A DNA stretch of 14,784 bases from Pseudomonadota bacterium (GCA_023460715.1 JAEWPH010000013.1:1-14784), one strand, 5' to 3'. Positions 1 to 7,614 are shown, counted from the first letter of the stretch. Program-made: numbers and translations. The notes: generated from the letters alone by a model not told the origin.

Positions 1-38
1 GGGCGCCCCCCCCCCCCCCCCCGCCCCCCCCCCCCCCC
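1..38. repeat. Poly-C homopolymer tract at window edge
   Basis: After GGGCG the sequence is a run of 17 C (6-22), one G, then a run of 15 C (24-38). No gene is seen in it. It lies downstream of the solute-binding protein gene on the minus strand, where it reads as poly-G. Such a tract at an edge may be a real homopolymer or a sequencing or assembly artefact at a contig end. The sequence alone cannot decide this. Confidence 0.85.
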
Positions 39-43
39 AGAGC

Positions 44-73
44 GGGGGGAAGGCGCGCAGCGCCTCAGGGGGG
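44..73. repeat. G6-flanked short hairpin (likely dispersed intergenic repeat)
   Basis: A perfect 6-bp inverted repeat, AGGCGC (51-56), loop GCA, GCGCCT (60-65), is flanked by GGGGGG at 44-49 and at 68-73. In addition, C6 at 33-38 can pair with G6 at 44-49 across the loop AGAGC. It starts 11 bases past the stop of the minus-strand gene, so it may act as a 3' end or processing hairpin, but there is no T tract. Similar G-run/hairpin elements are, from memory, common between genes in Comamonadaceae. Confidence 0.55.
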
Positions 74-83
74 TGCTTTCAGA

Positions 84-1199
84 TCACACCAGCACGCGCC
101 CGTCGGCCTTGAGCATCGACATCTCGACGAAGCGCGAGCCGGAATGATTGTTGCCGCTGAACGCCAGCTGGAAGCCCGACACCTGCGGTCCGACCGACTC
201 CAGCCCGTTGATGAGCGCATCGCGCGATGCCTTGTCACCCGCGCGGCGCAGGCCCTCGGCGAACACGCGGGCCGCCAGGTAGCCTTCCAGGGTCGAGTAG
301 TTGGGCTTGACGGCGCCGCCGCCCTTCTTGATGGCGTCCAGGAATTCGCGGGACACCTGCTTGGTCGTCTGGAAGGGCGACGGCATCACCTGCGACACCA
401 CCACACCATCGGCCTCGGCGCCCAGCGCATCGGCCAGCGCCTGCGTGCCCACGAACGACAGGTTGTAGAACTTGCCACCGTAGCCGGCCTTGCGCGCAGC
501 GCGGATGAAGGCAGCGCTGGCGGCGTATGTGGCCACCTGCAGCACGGCCTGGGGCGATGCCGCCACCAGCGTCTTGACGGCGGCCGCCACGTCTTCGGAG
601 TTGCGCTCCACCGTGGCCACGGCGGCGGGCTTGAGCTGGTGCTCGGCCAGGGCCTTGGTCATGCCCTCCAGGCCGGCGCGGCCGTAGCTGTCGTTCTGGT
701 GGAACACGCCGATGCGCTGCATGCCCAGGTTGACGAGCTGGCGCGCGATGACGGCCGTCTCGTCGTTGTACGAGGCGCGCACGTGGAACACCAGCCGGTT
801 GAAGGGCTGGCGCAGCGCCTCGGCCCCCGTGAAGGGCGCGAAGAACGGCAGCTTCGCCTGGGTGGCCAGCGGCAGGGCCGCCAGGCTGGTGGGCGTGCCG
901 ACGTAGCCGAACAGCGCGAACACGTCGTCGGCGATGAACTTGCGCGTGTTGGCGGCGCAGCGCTCGGGGTCATAGCCGTCGTCCAGCGTGCGCAGCTCGA
1001 TGGTGCGCCGGCCCTGGGCGTTGTGCTGGTCGAAATACAGCTTGGCGCCCGCCTGGAACTGCACGCCCAGCTGGGCCGCCGGGCCGGTGAGCGGAGCCGA
1101 CTGGCCCAGCACCACGGTGTCGCCCTGCGCACGCGCCAGCGAGAAGCCGCCCAGTGCCGCAGCGCCCAGGCCGATCGAAAATTGTCTCCGCCCCCACAT
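84..1199 (-). CDS. ABC transporter substrate-binding protein (LivJ/Peripla_BP_6 type)
   Basis: Predicted periplasmic solute receptor of 371 residues, of the type that feeds branched-chain amino acid, amide or aromatic-acid ABC importers. The N-terminus MWGRRQFSIG, followed by an Ala/Gly/Leu-rich stretch and ARA-QG, looks like a twin-arginine (Tat) signal cleaved after about residue 24. The mature protein opens with the family pattern VVLGQSAPLTGPAAQLG and continues with LFGYVGTPTS and FFAPFTGAEALR, typical of Peripla_BP_6 ligand-binding lobes. I chose the start at 1199 because AAGGA lies 7 bases upstream. ATGs at 1214 and 1256 are possible but would extend the protein ahead of the signal and lack a good ribosome site. 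No permease or ATPase gene is in the window, so it is an orphan receptor here and its ligand is unknown. It diverges from the molybdoenzyme gene. Confidence 0.9.
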   Translation of the reverse strand: MWGRRQFSIGLGAAALGGFSLARAQGDTVVLGQSAPLTGPAAQLGVQFQAGAKLYFDQHNAQGRRTIELRTLDDGYDPERCAANTRKFIADDVFALFGYVGTPTSLAALPLATQAKLPFFAPFTGAEALRQPFNRLVFHVRASYNDETAVIARQLVNLGMQRIGVFHQNDSYGRAGLEGMTKALAEHQLKPAAVATVERNSEDVAAAVKTLVAASPQAVLQVATYAASAAFIRAARKAGYGGKFYNLSFVGTQALADALGAEADGVVVSQVMPSPFQTTKQVSREFLDAIKKGGGAVKPNYSTLEGYLAARVFAEGLRRAGDKASRDALINGLESVGPQVSGFQLAFSGNNHSGSRFVEMSMLKADGRVLV

Positions 1200-1206
1200 A
1201 TCGTTG

Positions 1207-1211
1207 TCCTT
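1207..1211 (-). promoter_or_regulatory. Ribosome binding site deciding the start at 1199
   Basis: AAGGA on the minus strand is separated by 7 bases from the ATG at 1199-1197. It lies inside the coding extension that an upstream ATG would give, which favours the shorter protein with the RR motif close to the N-terminus. Confidence 0.65.
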
Positions 1212-1286
1212 CATGGTGAAATGCCCGTCTGGTGCGTCCCCTGCGGATCCAGCCACCGGCCATGGAGTGCCCCACGCGGCGCGGCG

Positions 1287-1319
1287 CGCCCTTCCGTGAC
1301 ATGGTCACGCGAAAGGGCG
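1287..1319. repeat. Imperfect inverted repeat, possible operator or hairpin
   Basis: CGTGAC (1295-1300), spacer ATG, GTCACG (1304-1309) is a perfect 6-bp dyad. Pairing extends outwards as CGCCCTT (1287-1293) against AAAGGGCG (1312-1319), with small internal mismatches. It sits in the divergent spacer about 90 bases from the minus-strand start. It could be a regulator site shared by both promoters or an mRNA hairpin in one leader. There is no T tract, so it does not look like a terminator. Confidence 0.6.
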
Positions 1320-1506
1320 GCGCGGCCCGGATGGGAGCACACCACGGTGGGTGCGGTGGCTTGCAGGAAACAGAACACCAGGGGCTTGGAAAAGGCCGTG
1401 CCACTCCCGCACAGCCAAGGCCCCGCAATGGCGATCCTCGCCGCCTGGCGGTCATCAGAGACCACAGGAGGGCGGGACCGTATTAGGGTTTGTACTTACT
1501 CAGATT

Positions 1507-3561
1507 ATGACCAGCCTCACGACCGAAAGGCAACAGGTGCGCGGCGCCTGCCCCCACGACTGCCCCGATACCTGTGCCTTGCTCACCACAGTCGAGGCCG
1601 GCGTGGCCGTGCGCGTACAGGGCAATCCGGCCCATGAGCACACCAACGGCGTGCTCTGCGCCAAGGTGTCCAAGTACGCCGAGCGCACCAACCATCCGGA
1701 CCGCATCCTCACCCCGCTCAAGCGCAGCGGCCCCAAGGGCAGCGGCCAGTTCACGCCCGTCAGCTGGGACGAGGCCCTGGGCGACATCGCCCATCGGCTG
1801 GGCGAGATCGCCGCCCGCGCGCCCCAGGCCATCCTGCCCTACAGCTACGCCGGAACCATGGGACTGGTGCAGGGCGAGAGCATGGACCGGCGCTTCTTCC
1901 ACCAGCTGGGCGCGTCCTTCCTGGGCCGCACCATCTGCTCCACGGCCGGCGGCGAGGGGCTGATGTACACGCTGGGCGCCAAGGTGGGCATGAAGGTGGA
2001 GCACTTCGCCGAATCGCAGCTCATCGTCATCTGGGGCAGCAACTCCATCGGCAGCAACCTGCACTTCTGGCGCTACGCCCAGCAGGCCAAGCGCAATGGC
2101 GCCAAGCTGGTGTGCATCGACCCGCGCAAGACCGAAACGGCCGACAAGTGCCAGGAGCACCTGCAGATCCTGCCGGGCACCGATGGCGCCCTGGCGCTGG
2201 CCCTGATCCACGAGCTGGTGCACAACGACTGGCTGGACCACGACTACATCGCCCAGCACACCACCGGCTGGGAAGGCCTGCGAGAGCGTGCGCTCACCTT
2301 CACCCCGGAGCGCGCTGCGGCGATCTGCGGTATTCCGGTCGAACAGATCCGCCAGCTGGCGCGCGACTACGGCACGACCAAGCCGGCCGCCATCCGCCTG
2401 AACTACGGCATGCAGCGCGCGCACGGCGGCGGCAACGCCACGCGCGCCATCGTCTGCCTGCCGGCGCTGACGGGCGCCTGGCGCCACCGCGCGGGCGGCG
2501 TGCTGTTCTCCAGCTCGGGCCACTACCCGGTGCAGCGGGCGGCCCTGCAGCGCCCCGACCTGCTGGCCGGCGCCACGCCGCGCACCATCAACATGGTGAC
2601 CATCGGCGACGACCTGCTCAAGGCCACCTCGCCCGCCTTCGGGCCCCGGATCGAAGCCGTGGTGGTCTACAACAGCAACCCCGTGGCCGTGGCGCCCGAT
2701 TCCGCCAAGGTGGTGCAGGGGTTCGAGCGCGAGGACCTGTTCACCGTGGTGCTGGAGCACTTCCAGACCGACACGGCCGACTACGCCGACTACATCCTGC
2801 CGGCCACCACGCAGCTGGAGCACTGGGACGTGCACCTGTCGTACGGCCACACCGATGTGCTGCTGAACCGCCCGGCGATCCAGCCCATGGGCGAAGCCCG
2901 CGCCAACACGCAGATCTTCCGCGATCTGGCCGCGCGCATGGGTTTCACCGGGCCCTGCTTTGCCGACGACGACGAAACGCTGTGCCGCCAGGCCTATGGC
3001 GACCGGGTGGACTTCCAGCAGCTGCTGGACATCGGCTTCGCGCCGCTGGCCATCGACGAAGCGCCGTTCGCCCACGGCGGTTTCCCCACGCCCTCGGGCA
3101 AGGTGGAGATCTACAGCGAGCGCCTGGCCGCGCAAGGCCTGGACCCGCTGCCCGGCTACGTGGCCAACCACGAGCCGGCCGGCGGCTCGGCCCGCTACCC
3201 GCTGGCGATGATCTCGCCGCCCGCGCGCAACTTCCTCAACTCCACCTTCGTGAACGTGACCAGCCTGCGCAACATCGAGAGCGAGCCGGTGCTGGAGATC
3301 CACCCCGACGACGCCGCCCCGCGCGGCATTGCCGACGGCAGCGTGGTGCGCATCTTCAACGACCGCGGCAGCTACGAATGCCGCGCCGCGGTGAATGCAC
3401 GGGCGCGCCCCGGCGTGGTCAACGGCCTGGGCATCTGGTGGCGCAAGTTCGGCCTGAACGGCACCAACGTGAACGAGCTGACGAGCCAGGCCCTGACCGA
3501 CCTGGGCGCGGCGCCCACGTTCTACGACTGCGCGGTGCAGGTGGAGCTGCGCGCCAGCTGA
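1507..3561 (+). CDS. Molybdopterin-dependent oxidoreductase, single subunit (BisC/DMSO reductase superfamily)
   Basis: Predicted cytoplasmic molybdoenzyme of 684 residues; substrate unknown. The N-terminus holds the 4Fe-4S cluster motif C15-P-H-D-C19-P-D-T-C23 with the fourth cysteine at C51 in GVLCAK. The Molybdopterin domain follows, with RTICSTAGGEG around residues 141-151; C144 (or S145) lies where this superfamily places the molybdenum ligand, but I cannot assign it firmly. The C-terminal part, from about residue 560 (SPPARNFLNSTF, then IHPDDAAPRGIADGSVVRIFNDRG), is the molybdopterin-dinucleotide-binding domain. There is no Tat signal and no adjacent Fe-S or membrane-anchor subunit, unlike respiratory DmsABC-type enzymes. 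ATG 1507 is the only in-frame start just ahead of the cluster motif, and its ribosome site is weak. The 17-bp palindrome follows the stop. Confidence 0.9.
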   Translation: MTSLTTERQQVRGACPHDCPDTCALLTTVEAGVAVRVQGNPAHEHTNGVLCAKVSKYAERTNHPDRILTPLKRSGPKGSGQFTPVSWDEALGDIAHRLGEIAARAPQAILPYSYAGTMGLVQGESMDRRFFHQLGASFLGRTICSTAGGEGLMYTLGAKVGMKVEHFAESQLIVIWGSNSIGSNLHFWRYAQQAKRNGAKLVCIDPRKTETADKCQEHLQILPGTDGALALALIHELVHNDWLDHDYIAQHTTGWEGLRERALTFTPERAAAICGIPVEQIRQLARDYGTTKPAAIRLNYGMQRAHGGGNATRAIVCLPALTGAWRHRAGGVLFSSSGHYPVQRAALQRPDLLAGATPRTINMVTIGDDLLKATSPAFGPRIEAVVVYNSNPVAVAPDSAKVVQGFEREDLFTVVLEHFQTDTADYADYILPATTQLEHWDVHLSYGHTDVLLNRPAIQPMGEARANTQIFRDLAARMGFTGPCFADDDETLCRQAYGDRVDFQQLLDIGFAPLAIDEAPFAHGGFPTPSGKVEIYSERLAAQGLDPLPGYVANHEPAGGSARYPLAMISPPARNFLNSTFVNVTSLRNIESEPVLEIHPDDAAPRGIADGSVVRIFNDRGSYECRAAVNARARPGVVNGLGIWWRKFGLNGTNVNELTSQALTDLGAAPTFYDCAVQVELRAS

Positions 3562-3584
3562 GCCACCCAGACGCTCCCAAAAAC

Positions 3585-3623
3585 ATAGCTGCCAGCGCTT
3601 ACTGAATAAGCGCTGGCAGCTAT
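3585..3623. terminator. Perfect 17-bp palindrome, bidirectional terminator between convergent genes
   Basis: The arms at 3585-3601 and 3607-3623 are exact reverse complements (ATAGCTGCCAGCGCTTA on the left) around the loop CTGAA. A run of A precedes it (3579-3583) and ATTT follows it (3623-3626), so either strand gives a hairpin followed by a short T-rich run. It lies 24 bases after the molybdoenzyme stop and 13 bases past the MFS stop at 3636. It is also the palindromic member of the repeat family found at 10395, 12496 and 13844. Confidence 0.85.
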
Positions 3624-3635
3624 ATTTATGCCCAA

Positions 3636-5285
3636 TCAGTGGGCGTGGCCGTGGTCGTGCCCCGCAGACGGCGCCTTCGCACTGCGCGCATCCAGCGCCA
3701 GGAAGTGGTGCACCACCGGCTTGTCCGGCCCCTGGTGGTAGCGCAGCGCTTCGGCCTGCAGGTCGGCGTCGGCCTTGGACACGCGGCCATGCTGGCGCAG
3801 GTGCTCGGCCCACGATTCGACCAGGAACCACTCGATCACCCGGCCCGGCTCGCCCGTGTGCTCGGCCACGCCCCAGGCGTAGGCACCGTCGCGGCGGCGT
3901 TCCTGCGCCACATGCTGCATGGCCTGGAAGAAGGCGGGCAGGTCTTCGCGGCGGATGCGGTAGTCGATCTGGATCATCACCGGGCCCCGGTCGTGCGCCA
4001 CCGGTTCGGCCAGCAGCGGCTCGGGCCAGTGGTTGGAGGGCTGCAGGTCGGCCTCGCCGGCGGGCAGCCTCACGCGGTGGAAGAGGAAGGACACCGCCAC
4101 CAGCCCGGCCGCGCCGACCAGCAGCGTGGTGGGCAAGCCCAGCTGGCCTGCCACCAGGCCCCAGCCCAGGCTGCCCGCTGCCATGGCGCCGTTGAACACC
4201 ATCAGGTAGATCGCCAGGCCCCGGCCGCGCACCCAGTTGGGCAGCACCGCCTGCGCCACGCCGTTGAACGTGGTCAGCGCCAGGATCCAGCCCAGGCCCA
4301 GCACCAGCATCAGGGCCACGGCAGCCCACTGCGGCGGCGCCATCGCCAACACGCCCATCACGGTGGCCGTCACGAGGGAGGCCAGCAGCACCAGGCCATC
4401 GGTATTCAAGCGCTTGCGCAGCTGGGGCAGCAGCACCGCGCCCAGGATGGCACCTGCGCCCACGGCCCCCAGCATCACGCCGTAGAAGCCGGCCGTGCCG
4501 CCCAGCATGCGGCGCGCCACCAGGGGCAGCAGCGCCCAGACCGAGCTGGCGAACAGAAAGAACACCGCCGCGCGCAGCAGCACCACGTGCAGTTCGCGGC
4601 TGGCGCGGGCATAGCGCACGCCGGCCCGGAAGGCGCCGAAGAACTGCTCGTTCAGGCCCGAGGCTTCGGCCTTGGGGCGCTTCCACCAGATCAGTGCGGC
4701 GATCACGAAGACGTAGCTCAGCACGTCCAGGCCATAGGCCGCCGCCGCGCCGAAGCTGGCCAGCAGCAGGCCGCCCGCCGCAGGGCCGATGGCGCGGGCG
4801 ATGTTGATGCCCAGCGAGTTCAGCGCCACGGCGCTCTTCAGTTCGCTGCGCGGCACCAGCTCGGGCACGATGGACTGCCAGGTCGGGCCCATCAGCGCGG
4901 CGCCGATGCCGCCGACGAAGGTCAGCGCCACCAGGTATTCCACCGTGAGGGTGTTCGTCTGCGCCAGCACCAGCAGCGTGCCGCTGACGGCGCCCAGCAG
5001 CACCTGCACGCCGATCAGGAAGCGGCGGCGGTCCAGGATGTCGGACAGCACACCGGCGGGAATCGCCAGCAGAAAGACCGGCAGCGTGGCCGCCGTCTGG
5101 ATCAGCGCCACGGCGGTGGGGCTGGAAGACAGCTCCGTCACCATCCAGGCGCTGGCCACATCGCGCATGAAGCTGCCGATGTTGCCCAGCACCGTGGCGG
5201 CCCACAGCACGGCGAAGACGGGAATGGCGAGGGGCGCGAAGCTGCCCGATGCTTTGGTAGCGGTGTTAGTGTTGTTGTCAGCCAC
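3636..5285 (-). CDS. MFS transporter, EntS/MFS_3 type, with fused C-terminal soluble domain and His-rich tail
   Basis: Predicted inner-membrane exporter of 549 residues. It opens with a hydrophobic FAPLAIPVFAVLWAATVLG segment and carries the MFS loop motif GVLSDILDRRRFL after the second helix. The overall pattern matches the 'transmembrane secretion effector' family (Pfam MFS_3), related to the enterobactin exporter EntS. From about residue 437 (MIQIDYRIRREDLPAFF) a soluble domain of about 100 residues follows that resembles the small monooxygenase-like alpha/beta fold seen at the C-terminus of this family. The protein ends GHDHGHAH, a possible metal-binding tail. The GTG start at 5285 is chosen for GGGAGG five bases upstream and because the frame before it only mirrors the DoxX gene. 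It overlaps that gene by 8 bases, suggesting translational coupling, and is the last gene of the group. The cargo is unknown. Confidence 0.87.
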   Translation of the reverse strand: MADNNTNTATKASGSFAPLAIPVFAVLWAATVLGNIGSFMRDVASAWMVTELSSSPTAVALIQTAATLPVFLLAIPAGVLSDILDRRRFLIGVQVLLGAVSGTLLVLAQTNTLTVEYLVALTFVGGIGAALMGPTWQSIVPELVPRSELKSAVALNSLGINIARAIGPAAGGLLLASFGAAAAYGLDVLSYVFVIAALIWWKRPKAEASGLNEQFFGAFRAGVRYARASRELHVVLLRAAVFFLFASSVWALLPLVARRMLGGTAGFYGVMLGAVGAGAILGAVLLPQLRKRLNTDGLVLLASLVTATVMGVLAMAPPQWAAVALMLVLGLGWILALTTFNGVAQAVLPNWVRGRGLAIYLMVFNGAMAAGSLGWGLVAGQLGLPTTLLVGAAGLVAVSFLFHRVRLPAGEADLQPSNHWPEPLLAEPVAHDRGPVMIQIDYRIRREDLPAFFQAMQHVAQERRRDGAYAWGVAEHTGEPGRVIEWFLVESWAEHLRQHGRVSKADADLQAEALRYHQGPDKPVVHHFLALDARSAKAPSAGHDHGHAH

Positions 5286-5688
5286 GGTGGCCTCCCAGGT
5301 CGTGCCAGGCGACGAGCAACATGCCGCCCACCAGGCCCCAATGTTCAAAGAATGCGTTGGCGCTGCGCTGCCGCTCGGGCGGCGCCTCGGTCCAGAAACG
5401 GTCGGCCAGAAAGGCCGCGATGGCGGTGAATCCCGCCAGGGCCAGCGCCCCCGCCCAGCGGTACCAGCCCGACACGATGAGCGTCGAAGCGCCCAGTTGC
5501 AGCGCGATGGTGGCCACGGCGATCGGCGCGGCGGGTGCCAGGCCGAAGTGCCGCATCTCGGCCACCGCGCCACGGAAGTTGCGGGCCTTGTCCCAGCCGC
5601 CCTGCAGGTAGGCCGCACACAGGCACAGCAGGGCCAGCGACTGCACCCAGGGGGCGGTGGCGGCGGTGCGCAATGCGTCCACTGTCAC
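5278..5688 (-). CDS. DoxX-family membrane protein
   Basis: Predicted inner-membrane protein of 136 residues, normal for DoxX-like proteins, with four hydrophobic segments: SLALLCLCAAYLQGG, PIAVATIALQLGASTLIV, GALALAGFTAIAAFLA and WGLVGGMLLVAWHDL. The family pattern GGWDKARNFRG after the first helix and RSANAFFEHWGLVGG before the last are characteristic. DoxX relatives are linked to quinone or thiol redox reactions at the membrane; E. coli YqjF is one. The start is GTG 5688, whose first bases overlap the TGA of the amidohydrolase (GTGA), and its end overlaps the MFS gene by 8 bases, so the three are likely translationally coupled. A second GTG at 5682 is a possible start. The reaction it performs here is not shown by the sequence. 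Confidence 0.85.
   Translation of the reverse strand: MTVDALRTAATAPWVQSLALLCLCAAYLQGGWDKARNFRGAVAEMRHFGLAPAAPIAVATIALQLGASTLIVSGWYRWAGALALAGFTAIAAFLADRFWTEAPPERQRSANAFFEHWGLVGGMLLVAWHDLGGHRG
5291..5296 (-). promoter_or_regulatory. Ribosome binding site for the GTG start of the MFS gene
   Basis: GGGAGG on the minus strand lies five bases before GTG 5285-5283, inside the end of the DoxX-like gene. It fixes the MFS start and rejects the in-frame extension up to 5618. Confidence 0.7.
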
Positions 5689-7577
5689 ACCGCCCAGCAG
5701 GCGCAACCTAAAGCGCCCCAGAAGCCCTTGAGGTCGGACACGGGCAGCTTGCTGCTCCAGGCCGTGGCGTGCGCGTGGCCGTGCATGTTGCAACTGCTGG
5801 CGCAGCCGCAGTTGGCCGCCGCGTTGCGCATCACCGATTGCAGCGGCGCGCCTTCCTGCACGCCCCAGGCGCCGTAGCCGCGGAAGGTGCGCACGGGCGA
5901 CCAGTCGGGCATGGCCAGCGGCGGGGCCGATTCGTCGAACTCGGCGAAGTCGCCCACGCCGTAGACCACCTTGCCGCCCACCACGGTGAGCAGCGACGAG
6001 GTGTCGGCGATGTCGGACTCGGGGCAGGCGAAGAAGTCGCGGTCGGGCACGGTCAGGTCGGCCAACTGGCCCACTTCGATGCGGCCCTTCTTGCCCTGCT
6101 CGTTGCTGAACCAGGTGACGTTCTCCGTCCACATGCGCAGGGCCTGGTCGCGGGTCAGGCAGTTGCGCTGCGGCGTGAGCTGCAGGCCGCCCACGGTCTT
6201 GCCGGTGACGAGCCACGACAGCGACACCCAGGGGTTGTAGCTGGCGACGCGGGTGGCGTCGGTGCCGGCAGAGACGTTCACGCCCTTCTCCAGCATGCGC
6301 TTGACGGGCGGCGTGGCCTCGGCGGCGGCTGCGCCGTAGCGCTCGACGAAATACTCGCCCTGGTAGGCCATGCGGTGCTGCACGGCCACACCGCCACCCA
6401 ATGCGGCGATGCGGTCGATGGACTTTTCAGAAATGGTTTCGGCGTGGTCGAAGAACCAGTTCAGGCCGGCCAGCGGCGTGTCTTCATTGATCTTCTCGAA
6501 CACGTTCAGTGCGCGGTCAATGGTCTCGTCGTAGGTGGCGTGCATGCGCCAGGGCCAGCGGTTCTGCGCCAGGATGCGCACCACCTCTTCCAGCTCGCCT
6601 TCCATGCCGGGCGCCAGCTCGGGCTGGGGCTGGCGGAAGTCCTCGAAGTCGGCAGCGGAGAACACCAGCATCTCGCCCGCGCCGTTGTGGCGGAAGTAGT
6701 CGGTGCCCTGCTTGTACTGGGACGTGGACGTCCAGCGCAGAAAGTCGTCCTTCTCTTCCTTGGGCTTTTGCGTGAACAGGTTGTAGGCCAGGCGGATGGT
6801 GAGCTGGTCGGCATCGGCCAGCTCCTGGATCACGTCGTAATCGTCGGGGTAGTTCTGCATGCCGCCGCCCGCGTCGATGGCGCCGGTCACGCCCAGGCGG
6901 TTCAGCTCGCGCATGAAGTGGCGCGTGGAGTTGACCTGGTAGTCGCGCGGCAGCTTGGGGCCCTTGGCCAGCGTGGCGTAGAGGATGGCCGCATTGGGCT
7001 TGGCCAGCAGCAGCCCCGTGGGGTTGCCGGCGCTGTCGCGCACGATCTCGCCGCCGGGGGGCGAAGGCGTGTCCTTGGTGTAGCCCACGGCGCGCAGAGC
7101 GGCGCCGTTGAGCAGGGCGCGGTCGTACAGGTGCAGGATAAACACGGGCGTATCGGGCGCCACCGCATTCAGTTCGGCCAGCGTGGGCAGGCGCTTCTCC
7201 ACGAACTGGTGTTCGGTGAAGCCGCCCACCACGCGCACCCACTGGGGCGCGGGCGTCACGTCGACCTGGCGTTTCAGCATGGCCATGGCATCGGCCAGGC
7301 TCTTCACCCCGTCCCAGCGCAGTTCCATGTTGAAGTTGAGCCCACCGCGGATGATGTGCAGGTGGTTGTCGATCAGCCCCGGCAGCACGCTGCGGCCGCC
7401 CAGGTCGATGACCCGGGTCTGCGGGCCGGCCAGCGCCATCACCTCGCGGTCGTCGCCGACCTTCGTGAAGCGCCCAGCGGCAATGGCGACGGCGCTGGCC
7501 GTGGGATTGGCGCGGTCCAGCGTGGTGAAGCGGCCATTGCGCAGGATCAGGTCAGGGGTGGTGGCGGGTGGCGTCAT
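5685..7577 (-). CDS. YtcJ-like metal-dependent amidohydrolase with Cys/His-rich C-terminal tail
   Basis: Predicted metal-dependent hydrolase of 630 residues, amidohydrolase-3 (YtcJ/COG1574) type. The N-terminal beta-sandwich strand DLILRNGRFTTLD is followed by LPGLIDNHLHIIRGG, with the metal-binding H72-x-H74. Further histidines occur in WRMHATYDET and WFFDHAET, and the metal aspartate is in SAGTDATRVASYNP. The protein carries a C-terminal tail beyond the usual fold: CGCASSCNMHGHAH at about 590-603 and GCACW near the end, a dense Cys/His cluster suited to metal binding. The ATG at 7577 has GAAGG eight bases upstream. It begins 81 bases past the preceding gene, after an intrinsic terminator, so it may be transcribed by read-through or from its own weak promoter. 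The substrate is unknown; YtcJ relatives cleave C-N bonds, for example of formamides or cyclic amides. Confidence 0.87.
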   Translation of the reverse strand: MTPPATTPDLILRNGRFTTLDRANPTASAVAIAAGRFTKVGDDREVMALAGPQTRVIDLGGRSVLPGLIDNHLHIIRGGLNFNMELRWDGVKSLADAMAMLKRQVDVTPAPQWVRVVGGFTEHQFVEKRLPTLAELNAVAPDTPVFILHLYDRALLNGAALRAVGYTKDTPSPPGGEIVRDSAGNPTGLLLAKPNAAILYATLAKGPKLPRDYQVNSTRHFMRELNRLGVTGAIDAGGGMQNYPDDYDVIQELADADQLTIRLAYNLFTQKPKEEKDDFLRWTSTSQYKQGTDYFRHNGAGEMLVFSAADFEDFRQPQPELAPGMEGELEEVVRILAQNRWPWRMHATYDETIDRALNVFEKINEDTPLAGLNWFFDHAETISEKSIDRIAALGGGVAVQHRMAYQGEYFVERYGAAAAEATPPVKRMLEKGVNVSAGTDATRVASYNPWVSLSWLVTGKTVGGLQLTPQRNCLTRDQALRMWTENVTWFSNEQGKKGRIEVGQLADLTVPDRDFFACPESDIADTSSLLTVVGGKVVYGVGDFAEFDESAPPLAMPDWSPVRTFRGYGAWGVQEGAPLQSVMRNAAANCGCASSCNMHGHAHATAWSSKLPVSDLKGFWGALGCACWAV

Positions 7578-7614
7578 GGTTCAGGCCTTCAAGAATTTCA
7601 GCAGTGGCAGGCGC

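Larger units (their letters stand above)
1200..1506. promoter_or_regulatory. Divergent intergenic region
   Basis: This 307-base stretch has no convincing gene and must hold the promoters of the minus-strand binding protein and the plus-strand molybdoenzyme. The main structure is the inverted repeat at 1287-1319. An AGGAGG at 1466-1471 is too far from the ATG at 1507 to serve it, and no start codon follows it at a normal distance. I could not identify convincing -35/-10 pairs, and I did not see a structure I would call a molybdenum-cofactor riboswitch. Confidence 0.6.

Noticed and set aside
1200..1506. Molybdenum-cofactor riboswitch ahead of the molybdoenzyme
   Set aside because: The spacer has one hairpin but not the multi-stem arrangement expected, and it is closer to the opposite gene.
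144..1637. 497-codon open frame on the plus strand
   Set aside because: It covers the reverse of the LivJ-type gene and runs into the molybdoenzyme in another frame. No family pattern is visible.
1483..5205. 1240-codon open frame on the minus strand
   Set aside because: It runs antisense through the molybdoenzyme and then in another frame of the MFS gene. Its translation is Arg/Ala/Gly/His-rich low complexity with no domain, an effect of high GC.
3639..5429. 596-codon open frame on the plus strand
   Set aside because: Antisense to the MFS gene and rich in His, Gln and Arg, typical of the reverse of hydrophobic GC-rich codons.
5286..5618. N-terminal extension of the MFS protein to 5618
   Set aside because: The extra residues are the out-of-frame image of the DoxX gene, and GTG 5285 has a good ribosome site.
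5689..6216. Extension of the DoxX frame to 6216
   Set aside because: It overlaps the end of the amidohydrolase in another frame and is Arg/Pro-rich. A 136-residue protein from GTG 5688 has normal DoxX length.
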